From positions 204,210 through 218,224 of the forward strand of contig DBTZ01000049.1 of the NCBI GenBank assembly GCA_002307315.1: DNA of 14,015 nt. The letters are read 5' to 3'. The notes below the pieces were generated by a model. It saw only the letters and a list, made by a program, of their open reading frames with translations. It searched no databases and was not told where the DNA came from. Positions 7,988 to 14,015 of this stretch are shown piece by piece (position 1 is the stretch's first letter; the number at the start of each line of letters is the position of its first letter). Both the position numbers and the translations under genes were made by a program. Source of the DNA: Alphaproteobacteria bacterium UBA1303 (GTDB taxonomy: Bacteria > Pseudomonadota > Alphaproteobacteria > Micropepsales > Micropepsaceae).

Positions 7988-8020
7988 AAAACCACCGCTT
8001 ATGAAAAGCGGTGGTTTTTT
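7988..8020. terminator. Strong bidirectional intrinsic terminator between uxuA and uxuB
   Basis: A 13-bp perfect stem, AAAACCACCGCTT with AAGCGGTGGTTTT, closes a 5-nt ATGAA loop. It is followed by a T-run on the plus strand and, read on the minus strand, by TTTTCTTTT. It sits where the converging uxuA and uxuB transcripts meet and can stop both. Confidence 0.93.
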
Positions 8021-8058
8021 CGTTATCGGTATCGTCGATACGCCTACCCCCCTCGCCG

Positions 8059-9537
8059 TCAGGCGGGGAAATAGGTTCCCCCGCCGATGCGATCATAGGC
8101 TTTGGCAACTTCGGAAACGAAGCGCGGATCCTTGACCAGCGCCGGTTTGAATACCGTTTCGAGCGCGAAGAAGCGCGGTAGATCGGCCGCGGCCTGACCG
8201 GTGCAACTCTTGCCGATTTCGATCAGCGTATCGCTCATGGGATCGGCGAATTTGCGGCCCTCGTTGGCCTCGCGCCTAACGAAACGCATCCAAGCGGCGA
8301 CCGGAACCGCCAGCCGCACGATCGGCCGGCCGGCGGCCAGCGCATCGGCGATGACGTCGAGAATCCGGTAAGGCAGCTTCTGAGTGCCGTCCGAAGCGAT
8401 CTGATACAGGAGATGGGTCAACGCCGGATTGCGGAAACGTTGGAGAATCGCCGAAATGTAGTCGGAGAAATCGAACCCGGCCACCGGACGCAAGGTGGCG
8501 ACGACATCCTGGCGCATCATTTCCTCGACGAAGCGGGCCAGATCGGCCTCCGCCATCGCCTTATCGACCGAGACGCAGCCCTTCAACAGCCCGATATAGG
8601 TCAGCGTCGAATGGGCGCCGTTCAGCAGCCGCAGTTTGGCGTGCTCGTAGGCTTCGACGTCGCGGGTCATGTCGGCGCCGACGCGCGCCAGATCGGGACC
8701 GTCCGCCCCCAGAATGTCTTCGACAACCCATTGCTGGAACTTCTCGCGATGGACCGGCGCTTCGTCGTACAGCCCGGTAGCGGCGGCAACGCTGCGCTTC
8801 AACTCGTCATTGGCGGCCGGCGTGATGCTGTCGACCATAGTGCAGGGAAAGCGCACGGAGTCGGCGATCCAGGCGGCGAGATCCTTTTCGCCCGCAGCCT
8901 CGACCAAGCCGATGACCGCCTTGCGTAGCTTGTGTCCGTTCCCGGCGACGTTGTCGCAACTCATGGCGATAAACGGCTTGAGACCGGCGGCGCGGCGGCG
9001 GCGCAACCCCTCGGCGATCCAACCGACCAAGCTGGACGGCGCATGCGGGTTGGCCAAATCGTGGGCGATATCGGCGTTCTTCAAATCGACCCCGCCGGCG
9101 CCGTCGAGACAATATCCTTTTTCGGTAACGGTGCAGGTGACCAGCTTCACCGCCGGATCGACCAGACGGGCGAAAATGCTCCCGGCATCGCTTTCGGCGG
9201 CCAGATATTCCTTCATCGATCCGACGATGCGATAGCGCGGCTGCAATTCCAATTCGGCTACGGTATAGAGAAAATCCTGTTCCCGCAGCACATCGGCCTG
9301 CCCGCGCCCCTTCAGCTCCGCCGCACAAATGCCCCAGCGCGGATCGCCGGCCAGCAACGTATCGATGTAGCAGGCCTGGTGGCCGCGGTGAAACGCACCG
9401 GGACCGAAATGCACGATGCCGACGCCGACGCTGCCGCGGTCGTAGGTCGGAACCGCAACATCGGGTTTGAGCTTCGATAGCGAACGCTGCCCAAGGCGCG
9501 TCGCCGCGGAAATCTTATTGTCGGTGTCTTTAGCCAT
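8059..9537 (-). CDS. uxuB: D-mannonate oxidoreductase / fructuronate reductase (mannitol dehydrogenase family)
   Basis: This 492-residue enzyme (E. coli UxuB 486) belongs to the long-chain polyol dehydrogenases, which interconvert D-fructuronate and D-mannonate with NAD(H). The N-terminal Rossmann motif GIVHFGPGAFHRGHQ is at 40-54. The catalytic segment KLRLLNGAHS is at 301-310, with K301, N306 and H309 in family positions. The middle signature reads FPCTMVDSITP (230-240), where many relatives have VDRITP, so the Arg is replaced by Ser here. Nearby uxuA and GH67 favour mannonate over mannitol as substrate. A GTG at 9594 would add 19 residues. I prefer the ATG at 9537 because the extra segment is unlike the family and the length then fits, but neither start has a strong ribosome-binding site. 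The candidate promoter/operator at 9824-9866 implies a leader of almost 300 nt. Confidence 0.9.
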   Translation of the reverse strand: MAKDTDNKISAATRLGQRSLSKLKPDVAVPTYDRGSVGVGIVHFGPGAFHRGHQACYIDTLLAGDPRWGICAAELKGRGQADVLREQDFLYTVAELELQPRYRIVGSMKEYLAAESDAGSIFARLVDPAVKLVTCTVTEKGYCLDGAGGVDLKNADIAHDLANPHAPSSLVGWIAEGLRRRRAAGLKPFIAMSCDNVAGNGHKLRKAVIGLVEAAGEKDLAAWIADSVRFPCTMVDSITPAANDELKRSVAAATGLYDEAPVHREKFQQWVVEDILGADGPDLARVGADMTRDVEAYEHAKLRLLNGAHSTLTYIGLLKGCVSVDKAMAEADLARFVEEMMRQDVVATLRPVAGFDFSDYISAILQRFRNPALTHLLYQIASDGTQKLPYRILDVIADALAAGRPIVRLAVPVAAWMRFVRREANEGRKFADPMSDTLIEIGKSCTGQAAADLPRFFALETVFKPALVKDPRFVSEVAKAYDRIGGGTYFPA

Positions 9538-9823
9538 CACTATTTTCAACTCGTTTTCCAAATCGACGGCCGGCGCGTCTTCGAAAATCGGCACCGCCCG
9601 TCTTGTGTGAATGAGAATTCAGACGGTACGCCGCCCCGGTTTGCGGGGCCGACATCGGAAGGGAAAGTCCGGCACATCTTTCTGGCGCGACGATGACAAC
9701 GAGTGCTTTCCCGACTTACCCGAACGCGTGTTTTTCGCTGCCGACCTACCCGCGTTCGCAGAACGATTGCCCGCGTCGGCTACGCGCCCCGGCTCTCGCA
9801 CACAAGGGGGACTTCCGCTTTAC

Positions 9824-9837
9824 TGGTAGCGCTCCCA
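9824..9837. promoter_or_regulatory. Operator site C upstream of uxuB
   Basis: TGGTAGCGCTCCCA is a 14-bp palindrome with one mismatched pair and the best of the three sites. It directly abuts the -10 hexamer of the uxuB promoter candidate, so it would cover the transcription start, a classic repressor position. Confidence 0.75.
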
Positions 9838-9866
9838 CTTTTATGCTGCCTCCGATTGCCGGTCAA
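9838..9866 (-). promoter_or_regulatory. Candidate uxuB promoter
   Basis: On the minus strand TTGACC (9866-9861) is followed after exactly 17 nt by TAAAAG (9843-9838). The -35 matches 5 of 6 consensus bases and the -10 matches 4 of 6. Transcription would start around 9831, inside operator C. The stretch 9538-9823 downstream holds no gene I can support. It has one short hairpin (GCCCCG / CGGGGC near 9635-9655) with no U-tract. Confidence 0.6.
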
Positions 9867-9989
9867 GAAAATATTGTTATTCTGCGGCGTTTTCCGCATC
9901 ACAAGACCGTGCCCCTGTCTCGCCGCCCGACGTCCTGGCGCGAAGAATCGACGGCGATGGCGAAAGATCGCTGTCGGGCCGCGGCAGCC

Positions 9990-11054
9990 TCACCCCGGCG
10001 GCGGCGCCGCCGCCGACTCCCGCAAGACCAGCGAATGGGAAATGAGGAAATTCTGCGGTTTGACGCGGGTACCGGCGCGCATGAGGCGGCAATTCTTAAC
10101 GATGGTCTCGATCGCCTTGGCGGCGATTTCCGAAATCGGCTGACGTACCGTGGTCAGCATCGGCCATGTCGAACTGGCAACCGTGTCGTCGAACCCTACG
10201 ATGGACAGATCTTGCGGCACCACCATGCCCTTGCGATGGGCGACCGACAGCACGGCCGACGCCATTTCGTCGTTGCTGGCGAAAACCGCCGTCACCTTGC
10301 CGCGCGATTCAAACAACGCATCGGCCGCATCGAGCCCCGAACGATAGCTGTTGAACCCTTGCACGACGACGGACGGGGCAATACCGGCACCGGCGTCGCG
10401 TAGCGCCGCCTTAAACCCGAGAAACCGCTGCTGACTGGACGTATGATTGGGATGGCCTTTGACGAAACCGATCCGCCGGTGTCCCAGACCGATCAAGTAT
10501 CCGGTCATCTCGTAAGCAGCCAAATAATCGTCGATGCCGACGCAGGATATATCGCTGCGAAACCGCCCGGTCGCGAGGCCGACGATCGAAACGCCTTCCT
10601 CCGTCAACTCGCGGATCAATTCCGCCGAACCGCTAAGCGGCGCGGTGAGCAGCATGCCGTTAAGGCCGGTCTTCACCAGATCGAGGGCGGCCTTACGGGC
10701 GATCACCGGATTGCCGACATCGCATTTGTCGACCACCAACTGGGCGCCGTTGCGGCCGCTGCCTTCGAGCGCGCCGATCAAGAGCTCGCTGAAATAGGCC
10801 ACCGACGGATTGTTGTACAAAAGGCCGATCCGCACTTCGGCCTGGCTGGCCAAACTGCGCGCCGCCTTGTTGGGAATATAGTGCAGCGCCTTGATCGCCC
10901 GGTGGACCCGGGCGCGTGTCTCGATACTGACACTGGCTTCTCCGTTAACAACCCGGGAAACCGTCGTCTTCGATACTTTTGCATGAGCGGCAACGTCGTA
11001 AATCGTCGCCATGCTTCTTTTCTTGTTTTTTGCGCCGCTACCCTTCTTGGGCAT
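9990..11054 (-). CDS. LacI-family transcriptional regulator of the xylan/uronate genes
   Basis: A LacI/GalR repressor of 354 residues. The N-terminal helix-turn-helix and hinge is clear: ATIYDVAAHAKVSKTTVSRV (16-35), VNGEASVS, then IKALHYIPNKAARSL (54-68). It is followed by a periplasmic-binding-like sensor domain (VRIGLLYNN at 74-82, FASNDEMASAV, LSIVGFDDT). It should bind 14-bp palindromes centred on CG, and three such sites lie in this window. The ligand may be xylose, a xylo-oligosaccharide or a uronate. I chose ATG 11054 because GGAA stands 8 nt upstream; ATG 11012 (340 residues) and 11072 are alternatives. The C-terminus ends ESAAAPPPG, encoded by a 20-bp perfect GC palindrome. Upstream, a TATATT (11106-11101) is a possible -10, with a poor -35 and a 12-bp dyad (11113-11124) in between. 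Confidence 0.92.
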   Translation of the reverse strand: MPKKGSGAKNKKRSMATIYDVAAHAKVSKTTVSRVVNGEASVSIETRARVHRAIKALHYIPNKAARSLASQAEVRIGLLYNNPSVAYFSELLIGALEGSGRNGAQLVVDKCDVGNPVIARKAALDLVKTGLNGMLLTAPLSGSAELIRELTEEGVSIVGLATGRFRSDISCVGIDDYLAAYEMTGYLIGLGHRRIGFVKGHPNHTSSQQRFLGFKAALRDAGAGIAPSVVVQGFNSYRSGLDAADALFESRGKVTAVFASNDEMASAVLSVAHRKGMVVPQDLSIVGFDDTVASSTWPMLTTVRQPISEIAAKAIETIVKNCRLMRAGTRVKPQNFLISHSLVLRESAAAPPPG

Positions 11055-11204
11055 GCGAAATATTCCAGACATGTAATCTACGGTTTTCAGATTTACGGCA
11101 AATATACCGGCCGCCGCAAGCGGCAACACCGAAACGATCGGTAATGATGACGCATATTGTCGCCGTACCGCCCGCCATTCGAGCGCTAGCCGCCCGAACG
11201 GTGA

Positions 11205-11969
11205 TCATGGTGCGAGGCGGCCCCGCTTCCCCTCCGACCACTCGAAAACCAGCCCGCGATCGGGACGAACGAGCTTGGCATCCTTGCCGGGATAGCAAAA
11301 ACCCTCCAGCAAATCGCGAATGATCGCCAGCCTGGCCGCCTTCTTGTCGTCGGCCTTAACCACATTCCAGGGGGCATCGCGATGGCCGGTGCGCACCAGC
11401 ATTTCGTTGCGCGCCAACGAATAGGGCTTCCATTTCTTTATCGCGGATTCGTCGACCGGAGAGATTTTCCACTGCTTGAGCGGATCGTCCTTGCGCGCCT
11501 CCAGGCGTTTCTTCTGTTCGGCTTTGTCGATGTCGAGATAGAATTTGCGCAACAGGATCCCGTCGCGCACCAGCATCTTCTCGAACGGCACCACGGTTTC
11601 GAAGAAATCCTCGACCTGTTCGGGCCGGCAGAACCCCATCACCCTTTCTACTCCGGCGCGATTGTACCAAGAGCGGTTGAACACCACGAACTCGCCGACC
11701 GCCGGCAGAAACGGCACGAAACGCTGGTAATACCACTCGCCCGCCTCGCGGCTCGACGGCTTCGCCGGCGCATGCACGCGGGTATCGCGCGGGCTCATAT
11801 GCTCGATCAGACGCTTGATCGAACCGTCTTTGCCGGCACCGTCGCGGCCCTCGAAGATCACCAGCACCCGCGCCCCGGTTTCGATCAGATGGCGCTGCAG
11901 CTTCACCAGTTCGATCTGCAACAAACGCAGCGTCTTGTCGTAATCGTCATCGTGCCCGTGCTTGGCCAT
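11205..11969 (-). CDS. ppk2: Polyphosphate kinase 2 (PPK2)
   Basis: The 254-residue protein is a single-domain PPK2, a cytoplasmic enzyme moving phosphate between polyphosphate and nucleotides. The Walker A segment FEGRDGAGKDGSIKR is at 39-53, with K47 as phosphate-binding lysine and D43 conserved. The Walker B region FVVFNRSWYNRAGVE is at 94-108. The lid ARKDDPLKQWKIS (158-170) and KWKPYSLARNEML (179-191) follow, and APWNVVKADDKKAARL is at 199-214. Length is normal for a one-domain form. Whether it prefers GDP, ADP or AMP cannot be read reliably here. AGGAGG is 5 nt before the ATG, one of the strongest ribosome-binding sites in the window. It lies 63 nt after the ABC ATPase and 150 nt before the LacI gene, with no link to either function apparent. 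Confidence 0.93.
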   Translation of the reverse strand: MAKHGHDDDYDKTLRLLQIELVKLQRHLIETGARVLVIFEGRDGAGKDGSIKRLIEHMSPRDTRVHAPAKPSSREAGEWYYQRFVPFLPAVGEFVVFNRSWYNRAGVERVMGFCRPEQVEDFFETVVPFEKMLVRDGILLRKFYLDIDKAEQKKRLEARKDDPLKQWKISPVDESAIKKWKPYSLARNEMLVRTGHRDAPWNVVKADDKKAARLAIIRDLLEGFCYPGKDAKLVRPDRGLVFEWSEGKRGRLAP

Positions 11970-12032
11970 ACGAACCTCCTTAAGCGCGAAAACCGCCGGA
12001 TTACTTCACCCGAAACGGCCGCCGATTGCCAA

Positions 12033-12794
12033 TTAAATCAGCTTAAAGCCGGCCGACATCCGCACATCGCCCGGCATCGCCACCACCGAAAACACCTTCG
12101 CCAGCACCTCGTCCGACAGCGCCGCGGCCGGCTCGCCCGCCGCGGCGATGCGGCCGCCTTCAAGTACAATCAGACGATCGCAGTGGCGCGCCGCCAGAGA
12201 AAGATCGTGCAGCGTTACCGCCACGGCGACGCCGCGCGCCGCCTCTTCGCGCAACAGCCGCAACAGCTTCAACTGATGGGCGGGATCGAGAAACGCCGCC
12301 GGCTCGTCGGCCAACAGAATGCCGGCACCGGTCGCCAGCGCCCGCGCCGCCAGCACTCGCGCCCGCTCGCCCGACGATAATTCGTCCATCCGCCGGCCGG
12401 CGAAAGATTCGGCGTCGCACCGCGCCAGCGCCGTCAGCGCCGCCGCCGCATCCGCCGGCGCCGGCGCGGCGAACGGCTTCAGATGCGGTAGCCGCCCCAG
12501 CATGACGACGTCGAACGCGGTCATCGGCCAGCGCGCCTCGCCGCCCTGGGGCAGATAGGCGCAAACCCGGGCGAGCATCCGCCGCGGCCAGCGCCCCAGC
12601 GGCTCGTTCAGTATGCGGATCGATCCGCCCGCCGGCACCAATCCCAGCGCGGCGCGCAACAGCGTGGTCTTGCCGGCACCGTTGGGGCCGACGATGCCGG
12701 TAATCTCCCCCTTGCGGATATTCAGACTCGCCCGGTCCAGCGCCACGCGCCCACCGAACCGCACCAATACGTTTTCGAATACGACGGCGTTCAT
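12033..12794 (-). CDS. ABC transporter ATP-binding protein, FecE/BtuD type
   Basis: The 253-residue ATPase drives a FecCD-type importer. It has Walker A GPNGAGKT (36-43), Q-loop Q83 (AYLPQGG), signature LSSGERARV (139-147), Walker B ILLADEP (159-165) and switch His at 196 (TLHDLS). Its ATG overlaps the permease stop in ATGA, so the two are translationally coupled and surely form one complex. An open frame runs on upstream to 12977, but that stretch lies inside the permease gene and does not resemble an ABC protein. Substrate is inferred as cobalamin from the riboswitch edge upstream; a siderophore importer would have the same architecture. Confidence 0.93.
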   Translation of the reverse strand: MNAVVFENVLVRFGGRVALDRASLNIRKGEITGIVGPNGAGKTTLLRAALGLVPAGGSIRILNEPLGRWPRRMLARVCAYLPQGGEARWPMTAFDVVMLGRLPHLKPFAAPAPADAAAALTALARCDAESFAGRRMDELSSGERARVLAARALATGAGILLADEPAAFLDPAHQLKLLRLLREEAARGVAVAVTLHDLSLAARHCDRLIVLEGGRIAAAGEPAAALSDEVLAKVFSVVAMPGDVRMSAGFKLI

Positions 12795-13801
12795 CCCCGC
12801 CCCCGGATCTTGAAAATCAGCCAAAGAAAGAACGGCGCGCCGAGCATGGCGGTGGCGACGCCGAGCAGCAGCTTGCCGTCGGGCGCGATCAACCGAAGCA
12901 CGGTGTCGGCGGCCAGAACCAGCACCGCCCCGCCGAGCGCCGAAGGAAGGATCAACCGCGCCGGCCGATAGCCACAAAACGGCCTTAACAGGTGCGGCAC
13001 CACCAGTCCGACGAAACCGACCGATCCGACCGCCGCAGTGGCCGCACCGGTGGCGAGCGCCACGCCGAGGATGACTTTGCCGCGCAACCGCACGACATCG
13101 ATGCCGAGACTGGCGGCGGCTTCTTCGCCGAGCGACATGGCATCGAGCCCGCGAGCGGACATGACGAGCAAACCGATCCCGGCGACGATCATCGGCAGCG
13201 CGTAGCCGACGTCGCTCATGGTGCGGTCCTTAATCGACCCCATCAACCACAGCACCATCTCGCTCAAGGCGTAGGGATTGCCGCACAGGCTGAGCGCCAA
13301 GGCGGTCAGCGCAGTGGCAAGGCTCGACAACGCCACGCCGGCGAGAATCAGCGATACCGAGCCGGCCCCCAGCCGCGACAGTGCAAAGAGAACCCCGGCG
13401 GCGATCAATGCGCCCGTCGCCGCGCAGGCCGGCAGCGCCAACGGATACGCCGCGGCAAGACCGAAATAAAGCGCACACACCGCGCCCAATCCGGCGGCGG
13501 GCGAAACGCCGGTTACCCCCGGCTCGGCCAGCGGATTGAGAAACAGCCCTTGCAGCGCCGCGCCGCTGCCGCCCAAGCCGGCACCGACCAGAAAACCAAG
13601 TGCGGCGCGCGGCAGGCGGATCTCGCGGGCGACGATGCCGGCGGCGCCCTGCCCGTCGATCAGGCCGTGCCACATCTCGCCCGGCGCGTAACCGCCGGGG
13701 CCGAGAAGAAACGACCAGGCGGCGAGCGCTGCAGCCGCCAAAGCCAGCAACAGCGTCATTCCGCCCGGTGACGACAACTCGATGTGTGCTGACGAAATCA
13801 T
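12791..13801 (-). CDS. FecCD-family ABC permease (probable cobalamin importer)
   Basis: This 336-residue inner-membrane permease of the BtuC/FecCD family has about ten hydrophobic segments. Hallmarks are REIRLPRAALGFLVGAGLG (59-77), LQGLFLNPLAEPGVTGVSPA (83-102), GEEAAASLGI (225-234, the loop that contacts the ATPase) and SVGFVGLVVPHLLRPFCGYR (260-279). The start at ATG 13801 is chosen because GAGGG (13814-13810) is 8 nt upstream; a GTG at 13822 would add seven residues but has no ribosome-binding site. It is the first gene after a cobalamin riboswitch, which favours vitamin B12 as cargo. No substrate-binding protein or TonB-dependent receptor is seen nearby; they may lie beyond 14015 or elsewhere. 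Confidence 0.92.
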   Translation of the reverse strand: MISSAHIELSSPGGMTLLLALAAAALAAWSFLLGPGGYAPGEMWHGLIDGQGAAGIVAREIRLPRAALGFLVGAGLGGSGAALQGLFLNPLAEPGVTGVSPAAGLGAVCALYFGLAAAYPLALPACAATGALIAAGVLFALSRLGAGSVSLILAGVALSSLATALTALALSLCGNPYALSEMVLWLMGSIKDRTMSDVGYALPMIVAGIGLLVMSARGLDAMSLGEEAAASLGIDVVRLRGKVILGVALATGAATAAVGSVGFVGLVVPHLLRPFCGYRPARLILPSALGGAVLVLAADTVLRLIAPDGKLLLGVATAMLGAPFFLWLIFKIRGRG

Positions 13802-13939
13802 GCGCGGCACCCTCGTGAGCACGTCTTCGAAAGGGAACTGTCGGATTTCGAATAAGACGCGCGACCGAACGAAACAGAAGGTCGCCGCTGTCGCCTAACC
13901 TCGCGGTAAAGCGCTTTTTCCCCGGCGCACCCCGGCCGG

Positions 13940-14015
13940 AAGACGGACGACGCACACCGGCAGGTTTCCTGGCTTGCGGCTTGACGTATCGGTCGCGCAT
14001 TTTATCGGAAAACCG
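13940..14015 (-). promoter_or_regulatory. Cobalamin riboswitch, 3' portion (cut by window edge)
   Basis: On the minus strand the run AAGCCAGGAAACCTGCCGG (13975-13957) matches the conserved 3' end of cobalamin riboswitches (AGCCaGgAgACCuGCC). The remaining core would lie upstream, outside the window. About 140 nt separate it from the permease start. A GCCGG-containing stem and an AAAGCGCTTT palindrome near 13907-13945 could form the expression platform. Bound cobalamin would be expected to lower expression of the importer genes. Confidence 0.75.

Noticed and set aside
9996..10015. 20-bp perfect GC palindrome at the end of the LacI gene
   Set aside because: It lies within coding sequence for the AAAPPPG tail and is explained by GCC/GGC codon runs. 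No T-run follows, so it is not a convincing terminator.
9693..10403. Plus-strand frame spanning the uxuB promoter and the end of the LacI gene
   Set aside because: Its composition is Arg/Pro/His-rich, it is antisense to the LacI coding region, and it would overrun the promoter and operator C.
11181..11190. A fourth operator-like GAGCGCTAGC upstream of the LacI gene
   Set aside because: Only the 8-bp core agrees; the TGG/CCA arms that mark the other three sites are missing and it lies inside the 3' side of ppk2-LacI spacing without a promoter.
12795..12977. Upstream extension of the ABC ATPase frame
   Set aside because: It overlaps the permease gene out of frame and reads as Arg/Ala-rich nonsense. 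The ATGA overlap gives the natural start.
13230..14000. Minus-strand frame starting in the riboswitch region
   Set aside because: It overlaps the permease in another frame, and its N-terminus is a translation of the riboswitch 3' element, a common false gene.

Overview
The window looks like chromosomal DNA from a GC-rich Gram-negative bacterium, most likely an alphaproteobacterium. I cannot name the species. The reasons are GC-rich codon use, an exported GH67 alpha-glucuronidase, alphaproteobacterial-style UxuB and LacI proteins, an operator very like the one I remember for Caulobacter xylose regulation, and a cobalamin riboswitch edge. No rRNA, tRNA, CRISPR, transposase, phage gene or integron is visible.

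Positions 1-11054 form a glucuronoxylan / aldouronic-acid utilisation locus. On the minus strand, in transcription order, lie an exported GH67 alpha-glucuronidase (6212-4047), a GPH-type sugar:cation symporter (3804-2446), a cytoplasmic GH52 beta-xylosidase (2360-99) and the first 26 codons of a secreted protein cut by the left edge (78-1). Mannonate dehydratase uxuA (6463-7662) is on the plus strand, divergent from GH67. It converges on the minus-strand fructuronate reductase / mannonate oxidoreductase gene uxuB (9537-8059), and a strong bidirectional terminator separates them. A LacI-family regulator (11054-9990) lies upstream of uxuB. In the proposed pathway, GH67 strips (methyl)glucuronic acid from xylo-oligosaccharides in the periplasm, the symporter imports the xylo-oligosaccharide, and GH52 releases xylose inside the cell. 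Glucuronate would be isomerised by an enzyme not in this window, then pass through UxuB and UxuA to 2-keto-3-deoxygluconate.

Three near-identical 14-bp palindromes around TAGCGCT sit in front of the symporter, between GH67 and uxuA, and in front of uxuB. Two of them are placed within or against recognisable promoters. They are the likely operators of the LacI protein and tie the locus into one regulon.

Between uxuA and uxuB is a 287-bp hairpin-rich element with perfect 12-bp terminal inverted repeats (7673-7959). It resembles a non-autonomous MITE.

The right part (11205-14015, minus strand) is a different neighbourhood: the 3' end of a cobalamin riboswitch at the window edge, a FecCD-type permease and its ATPase sharing an ATGA overlap (probably vitamin B12 uptake), then a stand-alone PPK2 polyphosphate kinase. 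I found no wholly undescribed system. The most notable points are the GH52 enzyme outside its usual hosts, the shared operator set and the MITE-like repeat.
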